DNA of 30,435 nt, taken from NCBI GenBank assembly GCA_034687125.1, contig JAQGBZ010000572.1, forward strand, positions 1 to 30,435, written 5' to 3'. Within the stretch, counting starts at the first letter, position 1. Every line of letters begins with the position of its first letter. The translations under genes were made by a program, and so were the position numbers. Source of the stretch: Neelides folsomi (taxonomy: Eukaryota; Arthropoda; Collembola; Neelipleona; Neelidae). The notes below the pieces were generated by a model. It was not told the DNA's origin. It saw only the letters and a list, made by a program, of their open reading frames with translations, and ran no database searches. Shown here piece after piece: positions 1-15,800 of the stretch.

Positions 1-200
1 TCTGGAATATTTTCTTTGGCATGCAGAAGTAAACTTGAAACCGATGGATATTCACCTAATAATTAATTAATAACTATTAAGTATTATATTAAATATATAT
101 TAAATAGTATTTTAAGATTTAATAATTAAAAATATTTTTAAAATTTTTAATATATTAGATAATCATGAAAATTAAATAATATTAAAAAACATTAAACTGA

Positions 201-298
201 ATTTCGAAAGTTATTTCCTGAGTTTAAAGTTTCCGCAAAATATTTATGTATTCTTATGGATATTTTTCGCGGAAGCTCGGGAAATACGGTTTCGAAAT
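201..298. repeat. Imperfect inverted repeat (hairpin)
   Basis: The left arm 201-236 contains ATTTCGAAAG, ATTTCCTGAG and TTTCCGC. The right arm 269-298 contains their near complements GCGGAAG, CTCGGGAAAT and GTTTCGAAAT in reverse order. The arms differ by a 7-base gap and a few mismatches around a loop of about 32 bases. It may be an old foldback element or a palindromic regulatory site; TATAAAAG begins five bases after the right arm. Confidence 0.55.
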
Positions 299-352
299 CG
301 AGTATAAAAGTTGGGTTAATCTGACTGATGGTGATTATTTCAATAATTCAAA

Positions 353-358
353 TTTATT
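353..358 (-). terminator. Poly(A) signal of the lipase gene
   Basis: The minus strand has AATAAA about 40 bases after the lipase stop codon at 398, a normal place for a cleavage/polyadenylation signal. Confidence 0.55.
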
Positions 359-397
359 CAAGTTCAAATACTCAACTTCAGTAATAGAATTGAAACT

Positions 398-2315
398 TTA
401 ATTTGCTTTAATAATTAACATAAGCTGATTGTATAGTAAAGAAACAACATCAATAGCCCATATAAAGTCGACGTGATTGAAATTTGCGTATGGAACTTGG
501 ATAACTTGAAGTGCCGATGGATTTGACACAAAATTCTTTTGTAGTTTTTTGACCAAGAGCCCAACATCCTAATGTGAATAAAATACAATATTAGTTTTTT
601 GTGTTTTAAGTATGACTTAAATTGTTCATAATGCAGAAGAATATTTTAATTAATTAAAAAATAAATCGAACCGTTGGATCAGCGAGCCAATCATTATTTC
701 CCCAAAAGATGGCCATCGGTTGGTTCGACTTTGTTAAATCATAAGACGGTGGCGTCAAACTCCCATAAATTTGAAGGTTTTGTAGTAGACCGTAGTTGAA
801 TTGCGTGAAACTTGGCATCGATGGAAGTAGCGAATTTACCCCTTGTGCAAATTGGAGAATTGTTTTGGTTGAAGTACCGGCAGGATATTGATATAGAATA
901 GTATCCATTTCGTACTATATAATAATATATCGCATATATTTATTTATTTATGAATAGTTATTATATTTTTTTATTATTTATTATATATATTTTTAACCAA
1001 ATGTTTAAAATTATAAAGCTATAATAGTAATAAATTATAATTAATGACCAATGGAAATTGCGCAGAATCGAATCCAAATTGAAGAAAATAATAATTTTCG
1101 CACAATTGAGGGAAATTGATCAGTCCAGTTTGATTTGTGCATGCTTGCTTGAAGAATCCATTCAATGTCGAATTATTTGGCTGATATGACCCAGGTCCCA
1201 AATCATAAAATAAGGACTATTTAATAAAGATAAAGAAATTAATATACATATAAAGTTATAATGTAGGGATAAATATTTTATATAACAAAAGTGTAACTAC
1301 TGGAGTGAGTCCATTGGATGCTAATAAATTTCCAAGAAGTCTAATTGGTGAAATCATATTAGCAGTGTAAACTGCAGGCGCCAAAAGAATTGGATATTTA
1401 ATTTTTGACAAATAAGCGCTAGCTTCAGATGCCATAATGAAGTAGACCGTGGAACCCATCGAATGCCCAATGTAATACACATTACTATTTCCTGTATTAT
1501 TCAAAATGTAATCAATTGTATTTGGCAAATCATATAAACCCATTTCATGATATCTGTAATTAAGAAAAAATGTAATAAATCCATAATTCTCATTGTATAC
1601 CACTTAATTGGAAGGAAGGTAAATTTTAATTTATCTTATATAAGTGGCTAACTACATATTTTTTCTAAAGAAATTATTAATATAATTCAATACATACGAA
1701 AAGTTCCAAAATCCTCCTATAAGTCCATTAATCAATGTTGCATTAGAAGGATCTAAATTAGGATTTATATTTGCACTTGAATAAGAATTCCCTCTGAAAT
1801 TAATCAGCCAAACGTCGTAATTGTTTTCATGAAGAATGTAAGCTAAGTAATTATAAAAAACGAATTAAATAAAAGTTTAGTTTTTGTTTGAAAGAAAAAA
1901 TATTTGTTTTTTAAATAAATTACCCAAATTTTTCTCTGGTTTAGTGTCCATGACCCAAGTTACTGAGGAAGAGGAAAGACCATGTCCAAGAATCACAACT
2001 TTGGCATTGGGAACTTTTGGTAGGATTCTATGATTGGTAAGGATATATCCATCAGTAGTTGTTACATTGTGGATTTCACAAGAATATCTATCGGCAATAA
2101 TTTTTTGATCCTATTTAAAAATTTAAAAAAAATATTTATTAGTGTACAACATAAAAGTTACTTTTAAATTAAATATTAAAATAATTAGGCTAATTGTAGG
2201 ATAAATATTTATTTACAGTTGTAAAGTTTAGAGCAATTCCGTTGATATTTTGGAAAAGTGTAAATAAGAATAAGACAAAGAAACTTTTAACTAAAACCAT
2301 CTTCATGATATTCAT
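398..2315 (-). CDS. Secreted acid lipase (gastric/lysosomal lipase family), complete, 7 exons
   Basis: Neutral or acid lipase of the alpha/beta-hydrolase fold, expected to cleave ester bonds of triglycerides or sterol esters outside the cell or in lysosomes. Exons in transcript order: 2217-2315, 1924-2110, 1698-1842, 1301-1553, 1049-1216, 672-914, 398-568; total 1266 nt, 421 aa, the usual family length. A hydrophobic signal peptide covers about residues 1-27; three in-frame ATGs (2315, 2306, 2300) compete for the start. Family landmarks in order: CEIHNVTTTDGYIL, the HG loop in ILGHGLSSSS, YDVWLINFRGN, the nucleophile elbow GHSMG (Ser175), NPAG-like YPAGTS, Asp359 in GNNDWLADP and His397 in NFNHVDFIWA. 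The triad is complete, so it should be active. The elbow reads GHSMG where vertebrate acid lipases usually have GHSQG. Two donors are weak (GTCATT after 1049, GTTCGA after 672) but keep frame and family alignment. It is divergent from CES-A. Confidence 0.93.
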
Positions 2316-2373
2316 AAATCACAGTTTCCTTCTTTCCACCAGAAAATGGAACTGTTAATGTTGAGGGAACCCA

Positions 2374-2381
2374 TTTTTATA
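2374..2381 (-). promoter_or_regulatory. Probable TATA box of the lipase gene
   Basis: The minus strand reads TATAAAAA, about 60-70 bases upstream of the first lipase ATG at 2315. That leaves room for a transcription start some 30 bases downstream and a short leader. The match and spacing are seen in the sequence; promoter use is inferred. Confidence 0.5.
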
Positions 2382-2834
2382 CATAGGACGAATTATGCAA
2401 TATTTGTTTGTAATCAGTCAAAAATTAGCCAGTAAATCTATGAAATTAAAATTACTTACCTAATCTCGACAAATATGAATGCTGGATTTTCTACATGTTT
2501 TGAGATTGTGTATGGTAAAGTTGATGAAGCTAGTAGAGATAGTTTTTTGTATTTTATACATTAAAGAAAGTACTGATTTTTTGTACATTTTATCAATGTT
2601 TAACCAGCCTAAGGTATTTTTCATTTCATGGGAGATTTAAACACTGTGAGACGGTTTTTAAATATTTTTATCCGCATAACCTCAAATTTCAAAACCAAAC
2701 AACATTTTTGGTATAATTGTACTATTACATAATAACTTATAATTGGTATAACTAAAAAAATATTTTATTGGGTAGAGATTTTTACATACAATAATATTTT
2801 TTACTTTTTATAGTACTTTTTTAAAAAAATATGC

Positions 2835-3490
2835 CCATTCAAAGTAAAAATCAAAATGAGGTGACTTTGAATGGCTGATCAATTTATGGGTTCTTATACG
2901 TAATTCAATTTAATATTTCAAATGGGGATACTTTGAACACTATTAGAGTTTTTAAAAAATGTATTTTTTCACAGAATTCGAATTATCTATGATTAATCAA
3001 AGTCTAATAGACCGAAATTAAGCTGATTTTATACATAGCAATATCAAGCTTCATGTGTGGTCGTTTTCTCGTGATCCTACACGATTTGTATGTCATAAGC
3101 TTAAAACATTTAAAGTCACCTCTCAATTCAAAGTCGCCCCCAAAATCGGTAAATCATGAGGTGACTTTGAACGCGGTTAAATTTGACAGTTGCAATTAAA
3201 AACTTTAATTAGCTGATTATACCAAATAGTCCATGTACTAAAGTCTCTTTCAAAATGGGTTGCTTATCTTGACTAATGGTTTTCTCGGGGTTTGGTTTGG
3301 GTACTAAAAAATCGAAGTTTTTGTTAGTCACGTTCAACGAATTTTTAAAATTTAAAATCATTTTTACATTAAAGGTGAATAGATGACGGTTTGGGATTAT
3401 ATTTTATTTAGCTTAAAAATGTTAACATTAATTATATAGAAAATAAAGAATATAGTTTTTCAAAACATTCAAAGTCACCCCCGAATTCAA
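2835..3490. repeat. Cluster of inverted TTCAAAGTCACC-type repeats
   Basis: One motif recurs in both orientations: CCATTCAAAGT (2835-2845) facing ACTTTGAATGG (2864-2874), an exact 11-base inverted pair; GGGGATACTTTGAAC (2924-2938); AAAGTCACCTC (3112-3122) facing GAGGTGACTTT (3158-3168), another exact 11-base pair; AATTCAAAGTCGCCCCC (3125-3141); and ATTCAAAGTCACCCCCG (3468-3483 region). This looks like nested, decayed ends of a terminal-inverted-repeat element rather than chance. Confidence 0.6.
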
Positions 3491-4453
3491 AGCTCCACGG
3501 TACGTAAGATACATTTTAAATCCATAATATTCATTCCCACATACTTTTAATCTTTGTTGAGACTTTTATGAGTTAAACACTTTTAATGGCTAAATATGAT
3601 AAACTTTAATGGGAAAATAATAAAATTTATGCCCATTTATCATATTTTTAATATTTCAGATTGATTAGATATAATTTATAATGGAATTAAGAATTTATCT
3701 CTCAACAATTCAACAATTAATGGTTTCTCCATTTATTTACATTAAATCCCCACATGGATTAAAAAAGAGTTTTTGTCTCTAGTGTTCAATTTATTATACC
3801 AAACAATTGCTTCGTGCTTTCCTTTGTCCTCAAGGATCATCCCATACATCATGTGTTTAATTTGTATCAATCAAATGCATTGATGAATGTATCTGTAAAC
3901 CGTAGGTGAATCTTATACTTACCTATATATAAGGATTATATTTATAAATTAAGTAATTAAGTAACGATACAAATTATATATTTACATTTATGTACCATAT
4001 AATGTTATACAGACTATAAAGTATCAGTAAGTTCAGGTACATACATCATTGATTAAATATCATATTACTCACAATTACTAATGTATTGATATTTGCAGAT
4101 TAAAGTTCTATTGATTGATTTCTCACAGTACTGATATGCATAGAGAATAGATACATAAGATATACTTCGACTATTTATATCTGCTATATTTACTATTGCG
4201 TGAGGGGGTTTAATAGAACAAGTTAACACACGTGCGAGTGAAGATACATATACGATGAAAAATAAGTTCCTGATATGGACCAATATAAATTCCTAATTTA
4301 TTCTTTCGTGTTGATTTATTCAAGGCCAGCTCTTGACTTTGACTTGAATAAAATACATCTCAAATGAATTGAATATTTTGTCGCATTAAAATCCATTTAT
4401 TCATTTAGTTCATCATTTAATTTAATAGTTAACAAGGCATAAAATCAGGAGAA

Positions 4454-8921
<4,468 letters not shown>

Positions 8922-9812
8922 TCTTTTACTATTAACGTAATAACAAAAATAAATTCAAGTTTTACTCATTTAATAAAATTAACGCTTTCTTTTCAAGGTT
9001 GTGTAAAAGGAAAAAGTAAAACGGTCGTTAATTCCTGTTTTAATCCTAAAATGTTCAAAAGTCCTTCAAATATGCTTTAACAATAAAAATGCACAATTTC
9101 CATAAATTTCGTTATCTGAATATTCCATTTTGCTATTAACTTTTTCTATAAATACCATACGCATCTAATTTGTATTATTGTCTTGTAATAAGATTTATAT
9201 AACACTTACCGGCTTTATGTAAATGTAAATAGAACACTTAGGATAGATTTCTATAAAAAGTAGACAAATATCTACAGAATCAAGTTTGCTAATTGGAAAG
9301 ATTAAAATTGGAGTTTTTTGTTAAGTTTGGTTTGCGTATTATAAATTGATTGACTCCAGAAATGAACAAAATCCAGTTTTTTGTTCTAAGAACTCCCAAA
9401 GATCAAAATAAATGTTATAAGCTTGATTGGAGGATCTAGTCAATAAAATTCATTTTTTTCACCCAACTTGGCGTCCTTCGCTCTCTCTTTCATCTTACAG
9501 ATCCAAAGACCCAATGGAATGAACGTTTGATTCAAATTTGTGCGAACATGGAAAGGGATGTAAAAGAGTAAGAGGTAGTTAATCGGCTCATTGAGATTAC
9601 TTACGATTACTTTGGGTAATCTCGTGAATTCATAATTCATCTTTCCCATCTCCTTCAATTCGAGGAAAGGGACGAGACAGAAGGGGAGAATGGAAAAGGT
9701 AATGAAATAAAGTTGGACAATTCCCTCTCACAATTCCCACTCGACCACCGGAGTTCTTAAGGAAATCAACTCTACATCTGATTGTCCTTTATAGGTAGAT
9801 CACTTTTGCAAA
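8922..9812. other. Intergenic region CES-A to CES-B
   Basis: No coding exon is supported here. The proximal part is CES-A 3' flank with poly(A) signals. Bases about 9440-9810 are visibly less AT-rich than the rest and include an 8-base inverted repeat, GAGATTAC (9593-9600) and GTAATCTC (9616-9623). This part probably holds the CES-B promoter and perhaps an untranslated 5' exon. A weak TTTATAG lies about 20 bases before the CES-B ATG. Confidence 0.5.
8948..8953 (+). terminator. Poly(A) signal of CES-A
   Basis: AATAAA begins 27 bases after the CES-A stop codon. This is the first good candidate, with a second AATAAA-type site about 20 bases further on. Confidence 0.5.
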
Positions 9813-12800
9813 ATGTTGATCCACATATTCCTCCTAGTCACTTTGGTTCAAATCGGGTTGGGTCAAAAGTTTGAAATTACCCAATCGGATGGCCAAGAAA
9901 TATTTCCGGACACAATCGACCAAATTGCTGATCAATTTACACCAGAACCAATTGAATCAATTACTTCTAGACAAATCGAACCAGTTGAACAAGTTGAACC
10001 CCAGGGAGGGCCAATTGTTAAAATCCAACAGGGAAGTTTGTTAGGGAAATTTAGCGAATCGCGATCTGGGAGAAGATATGCAGAGTTTTTGGGAATTCCT
10101 TACGCTTCGGCTCCAAAACGGTTCCAGGTAAATTAAAGACTTTATTTTTAATGGTGGAATTTTTGAAAAACTAATTTAAAAGTAAAACTATCCAATATTA
10201 AAACCTTGTAATTAATAATTATGACTTTCAATCCACATTAATTGCTTAATTTATAAAAATCGCATAATTTATTCCATAAAGTAATGGTTTTTTACGTATA
10301 GGTAAACAGTAATATTTATTAACATTAACTAAATGCAAGAAAGTGGAAAAAAGTAGTTAGTTCACATATTCACATAATTAATGGATGTGTTAGTGAGAGT
10401 AAATGCCAAATGGAACATGAGAGCTCTTAAAAAGTTAAGATGTGCATTATTGTTAATAAACGTAATTCATCAAATTCATTATTGGTTCTTCGCACGCATT
10501 CGATTTACAAGGATGACTTCTTCTCTGATAAAGGAATTGCCAAAGAACGAGTCTATTAAATCAAATCCAAATCATTCAACTTTTTTTAATACAGTGGTAG
10601 AAGGAAGATTGTTGAAATGTTATGCAATTTTTAATTTTTAAATAAGGGACATTGAGCCAGGGATGTTACGTACGAAGTTTTCCTAGAAGGAAGATCCGAT
10701 TTGGAATTTTGTCCACCAAGTTTTCATAAAAGAAGATTTGAGTTTTTTAGCATTCAACATTACGTAGTTTTCTTAGAAGAAGGAATTTACATCCTAATAC
10801 ACAACTATTTAAATTGTAAGTTCCAAAACAAGATTTGAGCGTGGAACATGAAACATAAGTACCTAAAGTCTGCTTCTTAGAAGTTGAACCTAGAATATAT
10901 TTAAGTGTATTATATTGGAATCTATTACGCACTTATTAAGTTTTTCCCTGGGTTAAAAACCTTGATTGGATATTTAAGGTAAAAGTAGTTATGCGGGCTT
11001 TTGGACAAATTCAACAAACATTCCATATTTACAATGTATGTTATATTACCAAAAATCTAACAGGTGAGTAGAATGTATTGGCAAGTTTGGAAAATGAGTA
11101 TTCTTTTGTTCTATTTTATATTATCTTGTGATATATGTTTAGTTTATACATAATAATCATTCAATCATCATTTTGGTAAATATTTATAATCTTATGAATG
11201 AATGTGACCATGTCGGGAAAGCATCGTATCACAAAGAGCAAAGACAGATTGATTGGAGTTTATTTCTCTACCTAAAGCAAATATCGTGAGGTATTTACGT
11301 ATAATTAATAAATTGATTAGTCAAATAGAGTGGGTTATTGCAAGTATTATAAAAGATTTAAGGTAATATTTAATTTCAAGAATGGAAGAGCAAATGAATT
11401 TGAGACCCGCGATTGTCCGTCTGCATCTTTACGGAGACTCGTCAAAGGTCATAGGCAAAAAACTTTTCATAAAAGGGCAGAAGGGGAGGGAATGTTATAA
11501 AAGAACATGGCAGAGGATTAAAATTTAGTTTGAATGATTATTAAGTAAAAGCTAATAATATATCACAAGAATAAAGTGTAACATATAGAATAAAACAAAA
11601 GAATACTCATTTTCCAAACTTGCCAATACATTCTACTCACCTGTTAATATACCATATAGTAATAGTTTTGATTTCATCTTGCAAATTATGGATAATATAT
11701 CACAATCGAGCAAGGGTATAATTTTGTAATCAATTACCTAATATCATCCTACATGATTAAAAAAACATAATTGATTCAAAATGCTATGTACTAATAGTGA
11801 TATTCAATGTTTTGATGAATATCTAATGTGCAGTATAATCATTCAGTGACTATTATAGATTAGTGTTTCATGTAGTATATAAGCTTGGTATTTATGGTAC
11901 ATAAATATTGCTCTGTATGATGTTTAGAGAAATATATGCTCTTGAATTTTGAAATTTCAAGTTTTTGCAAGTTTATAGTTTTTTGATGGTTCAAATATGA
12001 TCGAAAAAGTTGAATATTATAATTTATTCAAATTTTCCAAACGTTAAATATACATATTTATCATGTGCCTTTGTGAATTATTTTGGAACGAGGGGATTGT
12101 TTATAGCAATTTCCACACAACCGACAGATATGGGTTTAAATTAACATTTTTTACCTCGAGCCTGGCGCCTATTATTTATCCGCCAAAGTGTCATGTCCAT
12201 CTTTTTTATGTCACTTTTGATTAATTCATGCAAGCACTTTCAATGAACTCATTTTAACGTGAAATTAAAATTGCTCATAGACCAACATTACAAAATTATT
12301 TTTTATATTTTTCCTAAGCTAATTAAATTTTTATACTATGTAAATATTTCATAAAATATATTATTATCAATCATAATTAATTTAAGGACAATAAAATTAT
12401 AAACATTGTTTTATAATCCATTTTCTTAATTTTCAGGCTCCTGAAGGTCCAATGAAATGGTCAGGGCTCAGAGACGCCGATACTAAGGGATCAAGATGCC
12501 TTCAGTTCAATCTCATGGATTTGGCCATCGAAGGATCAGAAGATTGTTTGTTCGCCAACGTCCATTCTACAAACATTGTAAGGATTCCTTCCTTCAACTA
12601 ATCTGCACTAACAACACATGTTTTACACATTTGCTAATATGGATGCATCTTACTCTCACGCACATAAAATTACATTTTTATAGTATTATATTGCCTATTT
12701 GAATAGTTATACTTACATGTCTTACATCAGTATATAATCAAGTTTTGCCAAATGAATAATAATGAAAAGGGTATAGTTGTGGGCAAATGCCCATTTTTTA

Positions 12801-15800
12801 TTCCCCTTATGTAATGTGAAGAACTCACTTGGAATATTAATGTAAAGAAGAGAAATTTTCAATAGATTTGTCTTCCGAGAGCATTGAAAGTAAAGCATAT
12901 CCTTATTATCTCTTCCTCAATTCTCCTTCCATGGAAGAAGACAGCGGATGAAATATCTTACAAGTCCTATACCAAACACATTTAATACTTTATGCTACAA
13001 ACTAGGAATAAATGATATGAAACTTATTCAACATAATAAATGAAATGGATAATCAAATCTTAATTGCGCAATAATCAGGTTGAAGGTGGAAGTAAAAGAC
13101 TTCATCCAGTCATTGTTTTTATCCACCCTGGGTCTTTTTACATGGGGGCTGGATCTGACTATAAAGGTAATATTTTTTCACTATATACTTTTCCTTATAA
13201 TGTGCATAAATATTAAATTTTAATTTATACAATTTTTAATGTATATTTTTGTTGTAGAATTTTTTTGCATTTTTTTTCACTTTTGGATTTTTAATGATTT
13301 TATGAATTTTTTGTTGTAGAATCTTTTGCGATTTTTTCACATTTGAATTTTTTTATTTTAATTCATTTTTGTATTTTTATGCAGTTTTTTCATATTGTAA
13401 ATAAATCAAATATTCAATTCCTGTTCATTAATCTATATAATCTGCAATTTATAAAAATTAGAGTTTTAAATCCAAATGTTTCTAACATTGTTTTGTTTTC
13501 TTTAGCCAAATACTTTATGGACGAGGACGTTGTTCTCGTCACTTTCAACTATCGCCTCGGGCCACTCGGTAAGTTGCTTTAATTCCATTTAATCTATACA
13601 TTTAATTAGCTATCTAAACTCCTATAAAAATATGTCAGATATCGTTTGTATCAATACGTTTGAAACTTACCAATAGCCATTAGCTTTGCCAATCGATCTC
13701 AAAGTAATAATATGTAATTGAAAGAACGTGAGAGTAAATTATTATAAAGCAAAGGAGTAATAAGATAGGAAAGAAAATACAAGTTGTTCAGTTCTTCTCC
13801 TTTTGTTACATTAACCATATGAAGGTTTTTAAGCCAGTAGTGTGATGTGTCAAATAATCTCTTTTAATCATCCCTCAATGGTCAAACAGGTTTCCTCAGC
13901 ACGGGGGATGGAATCGTGAGCGGAAATGCGGGGTTGAAAGATCAGGCGGCTCTTCTCTTATGGGTTCAGGAAAACATTGAAGCTTTTGGCGGGGATCGAC
14001 GACGAGTGACGTTGGTTGGCCAAGGGTCAGGAGCTGCTTCCGTTTCATATCTCATGGCATCGCCAATGGGAGCTGGTAAAAAATATTAATTTCACAATTA
14101 ACTAAAAAAATCACTTTTAATCGTTCAACTTATCATTTAATCAATTTGTCATTCTCCTCACACTTTAACAAATTGTATAGAATGATTTTAAATGCATAAT
14201 TGATTTCGGATCTTGTTCCAATTATGCCAAGTATCGTAATGCAAATGCACTCAAGTGCATAATGAATACTTTTTTATGATCAGTTCTTTTATCAGGAATG
14301 TGGAACGCATTTTAAATGATTTAATATAATGCAGGATCATTAAACATCATAACACAGGAAGTGAGGAGAAAAAAACATTAATTTTGATTGAGGCATTCGC
14401 ATTTTACATGTTATTATATTACTTCACTTTACACATTGTGTATATATGGTCATTTGACCATCTTTGTTTACATGTATGGAATTTGTTACAGTGGTATATA
14501 TTGGCCAAAAGTGAGTGATTTCAGTGGAGGAGGAAAGAAAAGATTCATTGGAGAGAATGTGGAAGTAACGAGTTTCGAATTCAACTTTTCAAGTAGGGAA
14601 ATAATTAAGGATTTTGAATCTGCATTGCAAATTCTTTTACTTTCATTCTTCGATTCATAATCTTTATGACTTCGGCCGATTTTACTTTTTTATGCTGCTC
14701 TTTCAATTTTTATATGGCAATTCCAATGGAGATTCACTCAAGCTCGAGCCAAATGAAATGATTTTTACTTAACGTCTGTCATCATAATCTGCATTGTGCA
14801 TTCAGTCCAACTTCTTGCATCAATCAGAAAAAATATATATAAAAACCTACAATTAACAAGTTTTTTAAAAAAATTGCAATAATAAAATAATATAAGGATG
14901 TTGACTATGTGGAGCTTGATTGTGCAAATCTTAGTAAATTGCTAATAGGTATTTAATGGAGAGATTCTTTTATTAATATTCATTAAAGAGCAAAGATTAC
15001 CAATTTTCCTGATTGTATTTATTCATAAAAATTAAAAATCAATTCATTTAAATAAAAACTTCATATACTATATTATTTCAATAGATATTTTCAATTAAAT
15101 AATAAAATGATAATTTTACGACTGAGGTTTTTTATAAATAATTTACTAGCTGAGAGGCACACCAAAATACTAAACAATTTAACGTTTAAAAATTGTTTTA
15201 TAAAATAATAATTAATCAATATAAATGGCATTTAATTAATTTAAAGGACTCTTCCAAAATGCAATTGCTCAATCTGGAAACGCATTCTGTTCGTGGGCCA
15301 TTCAAAAAGATCCATTGGAAAATGCCAAGACGCTTGCTTCCTCCCTCGGCTGTGATACAGACAATTCAGAACAAATCGCAACTTGTTTAGAAAATGTTGA
15401 TGCTCGTATGATTGTCGCTCTCGTTCCAAAATTCTTCGTGAGTCAAAAACAAAGAATTATATTTTAATAGCTTTTTTAAAATAGTTTCTTATAGAACGCT
15501 TTAAATATTTTCCACATTTACTAATTGAAATTAAAATGAACAGAAATGGTTCATGGATCCAATTGCTCCATTCGCTCCTGTAATTGAATCTTCTGCCAAC
15601 AACAACACTTTCATCACCGAAGACCCCAAAAAAATTATGAGCGAAGGGCGAATGAACAAAGTCCATCTCATAAGTGGAATGACGAGTGAAGAAGGAGCCG
15701 CTCAAGGAGAAGGTTAATTTAACTTTAATTTACAAAAACAGCGCTAACTTTATAATAACATAAGTAATTTATTATCATGTTATCACCTTATAATGCTTAT

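Larger units (their letters stand above)
1..397. other. Left flank: AT-rich, lipase 3' flank, imperfect hairpin, TATA-like site
   Basis: No gene can be supported here. Plus frame 1 is open from base 1 to a TAA at 64-66 (21 codons) and could be the end of an upstream plus-strand gene, but there is no family signal. The stretch also holds an imperfect inverted repeat (201-236 against 269-298) followed by TATAAAAG at 303-310 on the plus strand; no plus-strand gene follows it. Confidence 0.4.
2316..4453. other. Intergenic region between divergent lipase and CES-A genes
   Basis: This 2.1-kb stretch separates two divergently transcribed genes and must hold both promoters. A TATA box for the lipase lies at 2374-2381. 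Between 2835 and 3490 there is a cluster of inverted and direct copies of a TTCAAAGTCACC-type motif. The rest is AT-rich with stops in all frames. I see no coding exon or RNA gene, and no convincing TATA box for CES-A. Confidence 0.6.
10128..12436 (+). other. CES-B intron 1 (2.3 kb)
   Basis: The longest intron in the window, with good GT and AG ends and joining two phase-0 exons. It carries the transposon at 11060-11644. A short repeated phrase, TAGTTTTCYTAGAAG-like, occurs near 10675 and 10765. An 86-codon ATG ORF at 10381-10641 shows no recognisable family. No exon is needed here for the esterase domain, since FQ at the end of exon 1 joins APEGP in exon 2 as the family expects. Confidence 0.7.

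Noticed and set aside
1..66. Possible terminal exon of an upstream plus-strand gene, open from base 1 to TAA at 64-66
   Set aside because: Only 21 codons with no family motif and no visible splice acceptor; kept only as a remark in the left-flank entry.
4065..4283. Minus-strand ORF that looks like a small Cys-containing secreted peptide
   Set aside because: The first codon is TTG, not ATG, there is no ATG in the right place, no family match, and the region is AT-rich intergenic sequence.
10381..10641. 86-codon ATG ORF inside CES-B intron 1
   Set aside because: No recognisable domain, no signal peptide and no supported splice sites; CES-B exons join correctly without it.
14027..14029. Ser249 in GQGSG considered as a shifted catalytic nucleophile
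   Set aside because: The alignment around [13 protein letters not shown] has no gap, which places Gly at the nucleophile position, and the catalytic His is also lost; a rescue is unlikely though not excluded.
14388..14660. 90-codon ORF in CES-B intron 5
   Set aside because: It starts with TTG, has no family signal, and lies between two well-supported exons that join in frame.
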